From Aphelenchoides besseyi (lineage: Eukaryota > Nematoda > Chromadorea > Rhabditida > Aphelenchoididae), in contig JAMPIQ010000003.1 in the NCBI GenBank assembly GCA_024699855.1, positions 6,820,001 to 6,884,000 on the forward strand: a stretch of DNA of 64,000 nucleotides, read 5' to 3'. The notes below the pieces were generated by a model. The model was not told the origin of the DNA. It worked only from the letters and a program-made list of their open reading frames with translations, and made no database searches. This document shows, one piece after another, positions 45,562 to 57,546 of the stretch (position 1 is the first letter of the stretch; each line of letters starts with the position of its first letter). The position numbers and the translations under genes were made by a program.

Positions 45562-48468
45562 TTAGTTGGTGTGTTGATGCGAATACTTCGACCGCTCTTT
45601 CCATTCGCTCCGGTCTTGAGCGATTCGATGCCATTTTGTTCCCAACGTTCGTTCCAAGTCCTTGCGCCATCGATCTGCCGGTCTTCCAAGTGGTCTTTTA
45701 TGACCCCATGGCCTCCAGAAGGTTGTTCTAGTTGTCCATCGGTTGTCACTTCGTCTTGCTATGTGACCGGCCCATTGAAACTTACGTTTAAGTGCATCTT
45801 CTGCCGCGTCCTTAAACTTTGTTTGGGCTCGGATGTTCTCACTTCGTACTTCGTCTCGTAGCCGAATTCCAAGAAGTCTGCGTTCCATTGCTCGTTGGGT
45901 TGTTGTCAACTTGGTTCGTTCGCTTTTTCGCATTGTCCAAGTTTCCGATCCATAGTTGAGAGCAGGTAGAACAGTTGAGTTGAAGAGTTGAGCACGTACG
46001 TTGGCGTCTTTGGTTTTCTTCAGCACTTCTTGGATGTTTTTGAATCCAGACCAAGCTGCCGATCGTCTTCTTCGAATCTCACCGTCGATTTTGTGGTCTT
46101 CGGTGAGTTCTTGGCCTAAATAAACGTACTTGCTTACCCGTTGGATAGGTTCATGTTGGAGACTGATGATGCCTGTACCACAACTTGGGTTCGCCATGAC
46201 TTGTGTCTTCTTTCGGTTTATTCGAAGTCCAATTCGTTTTCCGACGTCATCGAGTTCGTTGAGCATCAGTTCTGCCGTTTGGAAGTCGTGGGCGAACAGA
46301 ACAATGTCGTCAGCGAATCGAAGATGATGGAGCCGTTCGCCAACAATTTGGATTCCATAGTTGCTCCAATCCAACTGACGAAAAACGTCTTCCAGTGCGG
46401 CAGTGAAAAGTTTCGGCGAAATGGTGTCACCTTGTCTTACACCACGACACACTGGAACTTCAATTGGTTTGTAGAAAAGCTGGAAGGTTGTTGTGCAATT
46501 GGAGTTGATGTTGAGCAGCGTTCTGGTGTACTTCTTGGCGATGTTCTGATGGTTCAGTGAGTTGATGACGGCTTTGATTTCCACAGAGTCAAATGCCTTC
46601 TCATAGTCTACAAAGACCAGACAGAGTGGCATTTTGAACTCACGGCATCGCTCCATCACTTGGTTCACGGTTTGGAGATGGTCCATTGTCGAGTATCCAG
46701 AGCGAAATCCTGCTTGTTCTCGTGGTTGTTGGTCGTCCAGCTGCCTCGTCATTCGATTGACCAAAACTTTTGTGAAAAGCTTGTAGACTGTTGGCAAGAG
46801 TGCAATTGGCCGGTAGTTCCGAAGGTCTTTAAGATCGCCTTTCTTAGGTAAGATGACGGTTCTTGAAGTCTTCCATTGATTCGGGACGTCTTCTTCTCGG
46901 AGGCAATCGTTGAACATCGATGTCAAGGTGGTCCATAGTTGAAACCCACCATGTTTGAGCATCTCGTTTGTGATTCCATCCGGTCCAGGTGCCTTGTCGT
47001 TCTTCAAGCTTTCCACAGCTGCACGAACTTCGGAGATGATGAACTCAGGAACCGATTCTTCTTCGCGATGGTCGACGTCTAACGGAACGTTCATCTTTGA
47101 TGCAAAGAGATCAGTGTAAAATTCTTTGCATCGTTTTTCGATGTCCGACCGTTTCGTCAATGTAGTTCCATCTTCCGCTTTCAGCGCACGCATCGTTCCA
47201 AGTTGTTGACGGAGTTGTCGTTTGCATTTCTTCAAACTGCGATGTTTCTCTGCTGCGTCCAAAAGCTTCTGAAGTCGAAAGTTGTCAAAGTCGTTCTTTA
47301 CCTCGCGTCGAATGAGCTTTGAAAGTTCCACAAATTCAATCGGGTTGGCGGTGCGGTCCATTTCCTTTCGTTTCTTCAGCAACAAATGAGTTTGTGCGGT
47401 AAGACGTGAAGGATGCTTGGGCTTGATCATTGAAGTGGTCTTGGCACAGGATTGAAGTTTGTTCTGTAAAAGTTCAAACTTATCTGTCAAGGTTCCGTCC
47501 AATTTCCAAGTGGTGTTTGCGATTGAAGTGTGGAACAGTTCCGGGTTGAAGGTCTGAGTTTTGTGAACGAACTTTTTGCGTTTGAGAAGCATCGGAACGT
47601 TCAAAGTAAAGCGAACTGGTCGGTGATCGGATCCATTGAGGCGCGAAATGAATTCAATGTTGGTAACTAACCGTCGATTGTTGATTAGACCGTAATCGAT
47701 TTCATTTCGGTACTTGTTGCCATTACCATCCGAGTTGCACGATTCCCAAGTCCATCGTTTCGTTGGGTTCTTTTGGAAATAGGTGTTAGTGATAAAAAGA
47801 TGTTGTTCTTCTGCGAAGTCGGCAAGCATCTCTCCATACCCGTCCTGTTTCCATTCGTTTCCGGTGAAGGTACCCATGAATCGTTGAGTTGAGGTTCTTG
47901 GTCCAAGTTGACAGTTGAAGTCGCCTATTACCATCTTGTGAATTGCAGGTTGGTCTAGTGCATCTCGTAGTTGATCGTAGAACTGCTCAATGTCTTCAAG
48001 TTGGTATGCAGAATGTGGAGCATACACTTGAACAATGAGCAGTGTCTTCTTGGAGTCCAGCTGAAGTTTCAAAGTGGCAACTCGGTTGGAACGTACGTTG
48101 ACTTCGATAATTCGGTCCACGATACGTTTGTTGACAATGAATCCAACACCACCAATTCGTCCAGTTTGTGCTCCAATGAACAGTTCGTCGCCGGTTTCGG
48201 TCCATGTCGTTCTCGATTCCGAATGTGCATGTGTTTCGCTGAGCCCAATGACGTCGTACTTGAATTGATGGAGGTCTCGAAGTTGTTCCATGAGCATGTT
48301 CTTCTTCGCGGCCGTTTCGATGCCATATTGCAAGTTGTACGTGAGGACGTGGAGCTGTTGGGGGGTACTCAATCCTTGGCGGTTTTGTTCTGCAGGTCCG
48401 TTTGAAGTCCGTTGCGTCCTTGTACCCGTAGAGCGATGGTGCTTCAAAACGCCAGTGCGGACCCTCAT
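45562..48468 (-). mobile_element. RTE-like LINE, intact 968-codon ORF (endonuclease + RT)
   Basis: A single uninterrupted frame encodes an AP-type endonuclease (LTYNLQYG, VIGLSETHAH, VIGDFNCQLG, GSDHRPVRF) followed by reverse transcriptase (VILPKKGD, NYRPIALLP, EQAGFRSGYSTMDHLQ, VFVDYEKAFDS, GVRQGDTISPKLF, catalytic HHLRFADDIVLF). The tail has ETWTMRKSE and QRAMERRLLGIRLRD. One ORF of about 1,000 codons with both activities fits the RTE clade, common in nematodes. All catalytic motifs seen are intact, so the copy could be active or recent. The 5' untranslated part may extend to about 48590. Confidence 0.93.
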
Positions 48469-48599
48469 TGGTCGAGTCGTAGCAGGTTATGTTTAAAGTC
48501 CGCTTGCGGGTTGCTAGCCCTGGAGTAGACCGGATGCAGTTTTACGTCATACCCAGGACTTAAGAAAGACGATTATCTTAAACTTAGACAAAGTTTAAG

Positions 48600-49800
48600 T
48601 ATCTTCGTCCTGCGCATGTAATATCAAATCGCAGCTTCCAGATCCTTCGCAGCTTTGCGACCACATGGCGTAAATGTTGACCGAATTCGAAAATCCGACA
48701 AAAAGTCCAAATCAGCTCTATCATCAATCGGTTTTTAGCAATGAAATCGCCTTTGATTTGACGCACGTGAATTGTTTGCCAAAATTACCGCAATCAAAGA
48801 CTCCGAATTTAGCGACCAACACTCTCATCATAGTTTTAAGTTCTAATACCGCTGAGACGAGCGTCAGTATTACGTTCGGGGGGTTTTAAGCAACTACCTT
48901 TAAGTTTTTAGTGTTTGTAGCGTCTATTAACTGATAGGGAAGTTCGCTTGAGGCCAATCACAGCCAATTTTATAGCTTACTAAGACAACCGAGAAGTTCA
49001 AATCGTGTGTATTGAAGAGCAAAAACATGCGCGTTTACTGTACGCAACTTCCAAGCAAGAACTTAATTTACAGGTCCGTGAGTTTCCCACCGAAAACGGA
49101 AACAACATTCGCGGACTGATCGTTTCCGATTGTACGTGCGCGAATTTGGAGTCTCAATCGAAAAATTAATTTTCCGTTCGTAATTTTCAATGTCAGTTTG
49201 ATTCTCATCCTCCAAAAACGAGACCGTTTTTCCAAATTGACTTCCATCTTGTTGAAAGAAACTGAAGTAGCGAATGAGAATTTTAATTTCCGATGTTTTT
49301 GCGCGTTCGCTTTTTCGCGCATCAAATCCGCGGAGCTGAGCGTACGGTAAGAACGATTGACGACGCGTGGATTTTTGACGTCGTCGACGTTTTTTGCGTA
49401 GACTCCGCCCGTTTTTGATGTTGAACCTAAATGCAGCGTGTGGAAATCGAATTGAAGGCGTGGTTTGTTTGGTGTCAATGAAGCGCAACGATGTTCACAA
49501 CGACAATGCGGATCGAAGAAAAGCGCTTTACGCATCGACGTTGAGCAGAGCGGATATTTGAGGAACGCGCAAATCACGCTCTTCGTTCACTTCTATTTCG
49601 CGCTTCATCACATCGACAACGCCCCACAATTCGCGGATTTTCTTTTGGTTTACGGTAACAATACGGTTCTTCTCGTCGCGCTTCAGTTTGGCTGTTTACT
49701 AGTTAACAGTTTGATTTCAGTTGACATTTCAAGTTGTATTCAACTGCTATCGTAGCCACTTGCTTTGTGCTTCATAGCCTAATTTCTTGTTAACAACAAA
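48600..49800. other. Region upstream of the second Pax gene
   Basis: Overlapping minus-strand frames at 49063-49577 are basic and lack domains or splice signals. No supported gene. It likely contains the second Pax gene promoter. Confidence 0.4.
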
Positions 49801-51930
49801 ATGGAGTTGAACGCACCAATCGATCCGAAACAACGAGCCGGTTCTTCGGCTTCGGATGACTCCACCACTTCTTCATTCAATTCGATGTCTTCAAATCAAG
49901 GAAGTTGCAGCGACAAGTCTCCGCCATTGAATTTTATCATGGGACAGGTTAGTATATTTGCATTTTAAAAGTGTTGGACCGGAAACTACAAAGCAAACAC
50001 GAGAGTTATTACGTTTACATATTGAAATGTACGAATTTTGGAGACGCTTTTATTTGTGATTTCTGAAATTGTAATTCAAGTTCAAAATACAATTCGATTG
50101 TTAGTTCATGGTTTTGTCTAAAATCAAATCCGTCATGTCTTTCCCGGCAAAGCTTACGGTAAGTGTCTGCGATCGAACGATTTGGATATTCGATGCAGCA
50201 AAACGATCGGAATCCGAAAACGAGAATTTACGCACGTTTAGCAAACACGCCAATGGATTCCTTAATTAATAGCCAACGATGCGAGCTTTCTCATTGTTTG
50301 TATTTCATTAATCTTAAGGGCAAGAATCGCAAATCATTTGACAACTCGTGTTTGCTGAGATGTAAAGTTTTAGTCACGCATGAACACGAGTAGTACGGTA
50401 GAAGGTCAACCGTCTAGTTAGCTCACATAACTTTTATTTTAATTTTCGTTTACAGGGACGGGTCAATCAGCTAGGTGGTGTTTTTATCAATGGACGACCG
50501 CTTCCGCATCATATTCGTTTGAAGATCGTTGAGTTGGCAGCAAAAGGAATTAAGTAGGACATGAAGTTTGACTTAGCAGCCATTCATATAAACACTTTCA
50601 GACCCTGTCATATCAGCCGTCAATTACGCGTCTCGCATGGTTGTGTATCGAAAATTTTGTATCGTTATGCTGAGACTGGCACTGTGGTTCCCGGTCAAAT
50701 TGGTGGAACAACAAAAACAAATCGCAAATCGTTGGAAGGAGTTGAGAAAAAAGTTGTCGAAGTTCACGATCAAAATCCCGACCTACCCGCAGCTCAAATT
50801 CGCAGTCTATTGATGTCTAGTGGATTTTGTGATCGTTCTACTATTCCTTCAACTCACGCAATCGCTAAGCTCATTCGTAATCATCGTGGAATCAAACAAA
50901 AACGTGCTCTCAAACACAGTATCAGTGGTATTCTCGGCGAAGAACACGGTAAGCAACAGCGGGAATACCTTTAAAGCTCATTGCTTCGCTTTATCTGCTC
51001 ACAATCAATCTCTTGCGAATTCGGTAAAAGGCGTAAACAGCCAAAACGGTCAAGCAAATCGCTTGTTGTTAAATTGGCAGTTGGAAGCGTAAATTAGCAG
51101 CTTCAAAATGTGTCGCACGCGCAGTTTTTTCCCAAATTCCAACAATTAGCCGTGGATTTTGGTGATTGACATTCAAATTGTTTGCATTAGACACAAGGTC
51201 TTGAGTGCACGGGATTGTAATTGTGAATCTCTTAGAGCCAAAAAAACTTTTGTTTTATAAGCTACTCTTTTTCAAGCGAATCATTAATAAATCTCTATGG
51301 TTTAGATACCGAAGAAGAAGCAGAATTTGCGAACAACATCAACAACTTGTACGGCGGCACGTTCGGTAGTCGTCGTTGTCGCACGTGGTTTTCACCTGAA
51401 CAGTTGGAATGTTTGGAATCGGCCTTTCACTCGAACACTTATCCGGACGCACAGCAACGTGAACAAATTTCACGGGAAACCGGTCTCAGTGAAAGCAAAA
51501 TTCAGGTAATTATTCGAGACATCACAATAGACCGTAACTTTGGGAGTTTTAGGTTTGGTTCAGCAATCGTCGAGCTCGTTACCGCAAAAGCGTTACGTCG
51601 GCAAGTTTGGAGCAATGGAACTCGGCAGTTCGCAATACGAATCTCAATTTGGAAGAAATGAACGAACCCGAGTCGGCGTTTAAATTTCCACCGACTTCTT
51701 CAGCTTCTGTTTCGCCGTTACCACCATTGGATTTGTTGGCGGCTATGAGATCATTGCCGGTGAAATCGATTGAAAATAACACAAACGCGCTCTTTCCAGT
51801 CACCGGATTATCCACATTGAATAACAATGCGACTCAATTACTGACTTCTCAACTGCTATTCCTCTGTTCGCGTCCCGATTACTTGCAAATGTTTCAAGAG
51901 AAACTTCTGGCTAAACAATGCAATCAATGA
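49801..51930 (+). CDS. Pax3/7-class transcription factor (second of two)
   Basis: Exons 49801-49947, 50456-50553, 50602-50948, 51306-51505 and 51553-51930 give 389 residues. The paired domain starts [17 protein letters not shown] and includes [21 protein letters not shown] and [13 protein letters not shown] textbook octapeptide HSISGILG follows, then the homeodomain ([19 protein letters not shown] to [12 protein letters not shown]) with serine 50. Splice positions before the paired domain, within it (codon AA|A of GIK), before the homeodomain and at KIQ|VWF coincide with the first Pax gene, which shows common descent. This copy lacks the intron at PGQ|IGG. Confidence 0.95.
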
Positions 51931-52110
51931 TCAGTTTAAATGGAGCTAATTTATGTATTAGTGTATTCATCACGTGCACCGTCCTTGAAATTCTTTTTGT
52001 TTACCGTAAAACTAATTTTGGCATATCTTTTTCCAATCGTACAATTTATGTTTGATCGAAGGCAGGAATAAACAATTTAACAGGAATAGCCAGTAGAATA
52101 ATAATTGGAT

Positions 52111-52923
52111 TTACAACAAAGGAAACGATTTACATTGACACGGACATAAGCAGTTTCCATGTTCTTGATGACCTTCGACCTTCGAATCTGTGGTTTCGGA
52201 TTCACTGGAAGACGATTGATGTTCGTGGTTCATCGATTCGTTTGATTGGTTTTCACCCTTACTCGTCCACCACTCGTTTTCTTCTTCGTGAGTTAAAGTG
52301 TGATTGTGACCGCCAGTTTGATTGGAAGAATGGTTTTCATCTTTGTGTTCATGATGTGAGTTCTGGCTAGAAGAATGGTCGTGAGTAGAAGTGGTTTTCG
52401 ATTCGTGAGTAGCTTCAGAATGACCACTATGATTTGAGCTACGAGTTTGGTTGTTGTTTGTTGTTGAAGACTCTTCGTGATGTCCACTTCCAAACTCATG
52501 GGTTCCTTCAACTGTTCCATTTTGTCCCGATTTTTGATGATGTTCGTTTTCGGATTCCTGAGTTTTATTTCGATTTCCGTGTTGATGAGTCCACGGTTCA
52601 AACAAAGGAAGGTGACCACGAGGTTGATCGGAAGTTTCGTTGTAGTGAGTTCGATATTGGTCTTCTTGTTGCTCTTCCATGCCCTCCGCGTGTTCATTTC
52701 GATGAGTAGATGTTTTGGAGTCGTGGCTCTCGGAGTGCTCATCAGTTTGACGAGTGCCATTGAACTTCTTCAGCGATCGTTTTCCTTCTCGTTGTTCGTC
52801 GTAAGAAGATTGGAAGGAGAGTGGAACGCCTAAATTGATTATGCTAACATCAACACGTGTTTTCTTACATTGAATGAGAATCAGAGTCGAGAAGAAGAAC
52901 ACGAAGAGAAAATGGGTGCTCAT
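52111..52923 (-). CDS. Secreted His/Ser/Glu-rich protein with Cys-rich tail
   Basis: Two exons, 52869-52923 and 52111-52829, join in phase 1 to give 257 residues. The first exon is a signal peptide (STHFLFVFFFSTLILIQC). The mature part is low complexity, dominated by His, Ser, Glu, Asn and Thr, with many N-x-S/T sequons (NHSGHSEATHES, NHTLTHEEENEWW). It ends in GNCLCPCQCKSFPLL. Dense histidines plus the four-cysteine tail suggest metal binding, an inference. No family is recognised; nematode secretomes contain many such fast-evolving proteins. Confidence 0.75.
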   Translation of the reverse strand: MSTHFLFVFFFSTLILIQCKKTRVDVSIINLGVPLSFQSSYDEQREGKRSLKKFNGTRQTDEHSESHDSKTSTHRNEHAEGMEEQQEDQYRTHYNETSDQPRGHLPLFEPWTHQHGNRNKTQESENEHHQKSGQNGTVEGTHEFGSGHHEESSTTNNNQTRSSNHSGHSEATHESKTTSTHDHSSSQNSHHEHKDENHSSNQTGGHNHTLTHEEENEWWTSKGENQSNESMNHEHQSSSSESETTDSKVEGHQEHGNCLCPCQCKSFPLL

Positions 52924-53191
52924 GATTGGTCGAAATAAACTAGTGATTATTACGTTCAGGAATTCTACTTTTATAGGAAACCGAAACCGGTGATTCAGAT
53001 GTTTAATTAGTTGCAAGCATTAAAAAAAGGAAACATGCGGGGGTAATTTTTTGTTTGCTGTTAGGAGCGTAGGTGAGAGCTATTAAGTAAACAACCGTCC
53101 AAAAGTGGATACAGTGATGGGTAGTAATTGAATTGCAGATGAAATGGCGATGAATATGATGGCAAAAGAACTGAAGAAGCAAAAGTAAAGT

Positions 53192-53263
53192 TGGAGGTAT
53201 GGGGAATTGAACCCCAGACTTCTCGCATGCGAAGCGAGCGCTCTACCCCTGAGCTATACCCCC
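53192..53263 (-). tRNA. tRNA-Ala (CGC)
   Basis: 72 bases, no intron. The acceptor stem GGGGGTA/TACCTCC, D-arm (GCTCAGGGGTAGAGC), anticodon stem CTCGC/GCGAG with loop TTCGCAT, T-arm with GGTTCAATTCC and discriminator A are all readable on the minus strand. Confidence 0.92.
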
Positions 53264-53397
53264 GAACTCTTGTCGTCATCTTCAAAAGAACCAAGTCACT
53301 TGTGTTTTTCAAGTAAAATGATCGACGAATGGAGATTTGAAAGCGTCGATTCTCATTTGTGTCTCGATCATTTTGGAGCGTCTGGTCATCTGCTTGA

Positions 53398-53904
53398 ATG
53401 TCCACGAAGAAAGAAAAACGCGTCAAACGTTCCGTGGTGTCCAGTGATGGTATTCCGTTGAGTTCGTGTACAGAGGCTGAATGGCAAAAAGCAAATCCAG
53501 CTTATGCACCCGATCAGTTGAATGTCAAGAAGAGCAAGGTTAGTAGACATTACAAATAAAGTAATCGGCATGAATAGAAACGAGTCACGGTGTTTACAAC
53601 TAAAAGTCCGAAACCGAAAAGTCTTTCTCACGAATCGGTCAGAAGTTTGGACGATACAACGGTGCTTAGCGGAGAGGCAGTCGAGTCCGGAAGCGGCACT
53701 AAACAACTTCATAGAAACACTTCGAACTCGTCGTCTTACTTGACCGCTCAATCTGTTGATCAAGACGCTGCTTTGATTCATCCGAATGAAAAGGTCGTGG
53801 GTTCAGATGGAGCTCCAAACAAAGTTAAAGGTAATTTTAACGTAGGAGAACTTGAACTTGGATTCTATTCATCGTTCATAGCCGTCGATTTGTTTTCTAC
53901 ATGA
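53398..53904 (+). CDS. Unknown disordered protein, about 138 residues
   Basis: Three exons, 53398-53538, 53578-53830 and 53882-53904, join in frame. The protein begins with a basic patch (STKKEKRVKRSVV), holds a conserved-looking segment (CTEAEWQKANPAYAPDQL) and continues as Ser/Thr/Lys-rich sequence (TTKSPKPKSLSHES). The last exon adds only VDLFST. No domain is recognised. Likely intrinsically disordered. Confidence 0.5.
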
Positions 53905-54442
53905 CAGTCATTTTTACGTTTTGATTTCTAAGAAGTATATTTCAGCAAACGAAACAAGAAATGCGTAGAATCAACGTGGTGGAGTGATCTACGGAATTCA
54001 TCCAATTCAATGTCCAATGGATAATGGCATTACCGAGCATGAGAGTCAGTTCAATCTGAGTTCAAAATCGTGAATTTTTAGGATACGAGTAAAATAAACG
54101 ATCCTTAAATCGTTTTCTTGTCTTACGGACCACGGTTAATGGCCTCATTTTGCATAATACAACCGATCTCATAAGAGAACTGAGATGTTAATTGACTGAT
54201 TTGACAAACCCGCTGGTTTGAAAATTAAAACAAGTGAAAATGTTTGTCGGGAGAAAAATTTATTCAAAATTATTGCGATTGGATGCATTAAAGTAAATAC
54301 ATAAGGGTGAAATTATTTGTATCGAAATAACAAATTCAGAGATTCAAAAAGTGAGGCATAATCAGTGAGCCAGTACTTACAACAAGTAGGTAGCAAGATA
54401 GTCAAGCATAATCTGAAATGTGTTTGCTTATTAGTTACAAGC
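53905..54442. other. Intergenic region
   Basis: No supported feature; it contains the convergent 3' ends of the flanking genes. Confidence 0.4.
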
Positions 54443-55140
54443 TCAAGGACACATAAATACCGTAGGCTCAAGTTCTCGGATCAATTCGTACGGAGTCGGT
54501 TCGATGTCGGCGATGGTCAATTCCAACTCATCAGAAAACGCGCAAATGACAAACAGGCCATTCTCGACTTTGCTGATGTCAAGAACGCGTTTGACGACCT
54601 CTGTTTCCACGCGATACTGACTCTTAGACCAAGTAGTCGGATCGCCCAAAAACGAGTCAATCGCCGGCGCCTCGACCTCATGTCCCCGTGTGACCTTTGC
54701 CGGCGGTTCTTGAGTTGCCGGAACTTGATCGCTAAGTTCGGCTATTGAGCGCTTCTTCGGCTAAAAAAACCAATGACATATCAATTTATTGTAACCTACC
54801 TTTCGAGCTTTCAAGGTTACTCCTTTTTTCACAGAAACCTTACTGGCATTTTTTCGCGCAGTCTTGTGTGATTTTTCGAATTCCTCAATGAGGTTTTCGC
54901 TGCCAACCTGAAACATTTTATTTTCGGTTCTACGTTATCAACTTACAAAGCTTTCCAATGGCTCCCAAGTGAGGTCTTCAGGCTTGTTGTATCTAAAGAG
55001 TTATTAGTTAATATTCCACATCTTTGCGTCAAAACTTACCCTTCCCAATGGACTAAATAGAAGGTTTTTTTGCGTTCCACCTTCTTTTGCAGGATCTTTT
55101 GCACAACGTATTCCTGTTTTTCGGTGGTCGACATTTCCAT
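54443..55140 (-). CDS. HP1-like chromodomain protein
   Basis: Four exons (55040-55140, 54947-54992, 54800-54907, 54443-54760) give 190 residues, the usual HP1 size. The chromodomain reads YVVQKILQKKVERKKTFYLV, then HWEGYNKPEDLTWEPLESF; the aromatic cage residues (Y, W, Y) that hold methylated H3K9 are present. A basic hinge (KKGVTLKARKPKKR) leads to a C-terminal domain (VVKRVLDISKVENGLFVICA to PYELIRELEP) that fits a diverged chromoshadow domain. HP1 proteins bind H3K9me2/3 and maintain heterochromatin. The first ATG lies after a tttcag acceptor that could take a spliced leader. Confidence 0.88.
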
Positions 55141-55536
55141 CGGTTCACCTGTTTGCGGTACTTGCAGTTGCTGAAATTAAGTGGTTACTCAAACAAAAAC
55201 AAACAAACAAAAAGGCGCGAAAAAAGCGCGAAAACGTTCAAAGAAGCTTAGCGTGGGGTGCCACTGAACGAAATGAGATATCGCGCGGCGTTACCATTGT
55301 GTTTCGAAAGCAGACGACCAAGTGATTTCTTGGCATTTTGTGTTTTATCCGCTTGTTGCGTTTCGCCAAAACAATCTTTCGACTTTATATTTCATGTTCA
55401 ATAAAGGAGTAAAGAAGAGCTGTATTCCAATGGAATAGGTTAATGAAGGTAAGTAAAAATCAAATGAACGGTAAAATCTTATTTGAAATGTAAAATTTTT
55501 AAAATTGTGTTAATGTTTAAAAAAGCGGTTGTCCAA
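55141..55536. other. Intergenic region upstream of the HP1-like gene
   Basis: AT-rich sequence with the HP1-like promoter and no other supported feature. Confidence 0.4.
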
Positions 55537-55608
55537 TGGAGGTATGGGGAATTGAACCCCAGACTTCTCGCATGCAAAGCGAGCGCTCTACCCCTGAGCT
55601 ATACCCCC
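55537..55608 (-). tRNA. tRNA-Ala (TGC)
   Basis: 72 bases with the same arms as the tRNA-Ala at 53192-53263. By eye the two genes differ at a single base, the first anticodon position (loop TTTGCAT instead of TTCGCAT). Confidence 0.92.
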
Positions 55609-55912
55609 GACACGCTAGATTGAGCGTAAAGCTTGGTTGTTCTTCAATCTCAGAGTCGCTAAGCAGAGATATTAGTTGTTGCTTAAAGTTCAATAGTTAT
55701 GAAAAAATTAAGTTTTTGACTATCAATTAAGTTCAAATTGAAGTTAAAAACATTGAAAAGGTGAGGCTTTCAATCTTCATATGCAGTGAATTTAAACTCA
55801 CCGTGCAAACTTCTTCAATTCAACAATCGAATGACGACTCAAAATTTGTAATTCAAAAGGTCCTGTAAAATTGAATTCTTGATCTTCTCAGTTCATCCGA
55901 TCGACAGCCACG

Positions 55913-57546
55913 ATGTCCGGTGAGAAGTCGAAACGCCCGACTCGGTGAGGTTTTTCAACGAATCACAAGGACTCCTTTCTTTTCAGCGCTGGATTGTTTT
56001 CGGTTGGTGGTATGTTCAAGAAGGACTCACACTCAAGTCGCGCACGAAAGAAATCCGTGGAGCCGAAACCGAATCTACCAATTCGAATCACCAGTCAAGA
56101 GCTGATTCCGACTCCAAATTTCGTTGATTGAGTTTCTGCTTCCAACTTAACGCACAATCTTTGTTCTTTCAGGGCTCGTGAAGGTCTAGTCTTTGGTATT
56201 CAACGCGAGAATCTGCGTCGTTTGGTTCTCGATATTGTTCGTCGTGGTGTTGATCAAATCAAAGCGGAATACGAATCGCCGAAGATGTTCAACCGCACCG
56301 TACTGTTAACCAAAGTAGCAATGGATGCCAATCTTCAGCGTTGCCGTTACACTGATGTACAATGCTGGGACGAAACGCGTGTTCGTTTGGTCATTCCATC
56401 CAACAACCCAAATGACTTCATACACGCAAACTACGTGCGTCATCATTTGCTTTTGAACCAGTTCATCTGCACTCAGGTATGTAAGAATTCAAATCTAATT
56501 ATAATGCCAATTTTAGGGTCCCTTGGACTCGACGATTGAGGACTTGTGGCGTTTGGTTTGGCAAGAACGATGCTGCTTGATTCTCATGCTTTGTCAATGT
56601 GTTGAAGTACAAAAGATAAAGGCGGCCGATGTGAGAGTTTCCAATCAATCACCAAATTTTACTTTTTCGTACAGTACTGGCCAAAAGTGGCAGGCGAATC
56701 GAAGAGATTTGGACCGTTTACTATCACTACAACTGATGTGGACAATAGTGATCCGAAAATTTCACTGACGCGCATGTCTCTTCAATGTAACTGCACAAAA
56801 CGTTTTTTTGATGAATCTTGTGTTTTTAGACTTGGGTGAGATGCGTTTGGTCGAACATCGTCAATTAATGGACTGGCCCGACAAATCGGTTCCTCGCATT
56901 GCTACTGATGTCTTAAAACTTCTCATTCATCCGAAAAGCATGCCAAATAATCCGACTTTGGTCCACTGTTCTGCGGGAGCCGGACGCAGTGGCACGCTCG
57001 TACTGATCGAATTGGTGATTCGGTTTGTTTGACAACATTCTACGAACTTTCTTTTCTGTCTTCAGTCATTTGTTGGTTGATCGTCCACAAAAAGTCTCAA
57101 TTCCAAATCTACTCAAAGTTCTTCGTGCTCAGCGTTCACACTCAGTTCAAACCGAAGATCAGTACGTTTTTGCGCATTTTGCGATAGTGCAATATGCCTT
57201 GCTTCGAAAAGCGTGTGCTCGCGAGGAGGTCATCAGTGAGTTTATAATAAAGAAATGCACATTGATTTTTTTTTAGCATTTGTGCGCGCATACGAGACCT
57301 ACTTATCGTCCATCGAACAGTCGAACAAGAGCAAAAAACGTTCATCTCGTCGTCGACCAGGACCCAATGATGACGAGAAGAGCGATAAGGTTTTGTTTTG
57401 AATTTTATTGCCTGATGATTGTAAATAATTTTAAGACTCCAAATGCGACACCACGAAAGGACTCCACTCGTCGTCGACCCAACAATCCGTCGGCAGCTGT
57501 AAAAAAGTCTAACGAATCGTTGAAGCCAAAACCCTCTCAACACTAA
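55913..57546 (+). CDS. Classical protein tyrosine phosphatase
   Basis: A basic N-terminal part (exons 55913-55944 and from 55987) precedes the PTP domain from about 56172. Hallmarks are RYTDVQCWDETRVRL, NDFIHANYV, the loop MDWPDKSVP with the general acid Asp, and the active site VHCSAGAGRSGT with catalytic Cys and Arg. QTEDQYVFAHFAIVQY closes the domain, and a basic Arg/Lys tail follows (KRSSRRRPG, RKDSTRRRPNN). Most exons join cleanly. The junction between the second exon (ending near 56126) and the exon at 56172 does not keep frame with a GT-AG intron, so that boundary is unresolved. Short nematode cytosolic PTPs of this kind are numerous and often germline-expressed. Confidence 0.9.

Noticed and set aside
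47971..48405. 144-codon forward frame across the LINE endonuclease.
   Set aside because: Antisense shadow of the LINE ORF.
49063..49577. Minus-strand frames of 141 and 169 codons upstream of the second Pax gene.
   Set aside because: Overlapping frames without domain or splice support; more likely promoter-region chance openness.
52293..52760. 155-codon minus-strand frame inside the His-rich secreted gene.
   Set aside because: Shadow of the repetitive coding frame; the real frame has a signal peptide and a clean intron.
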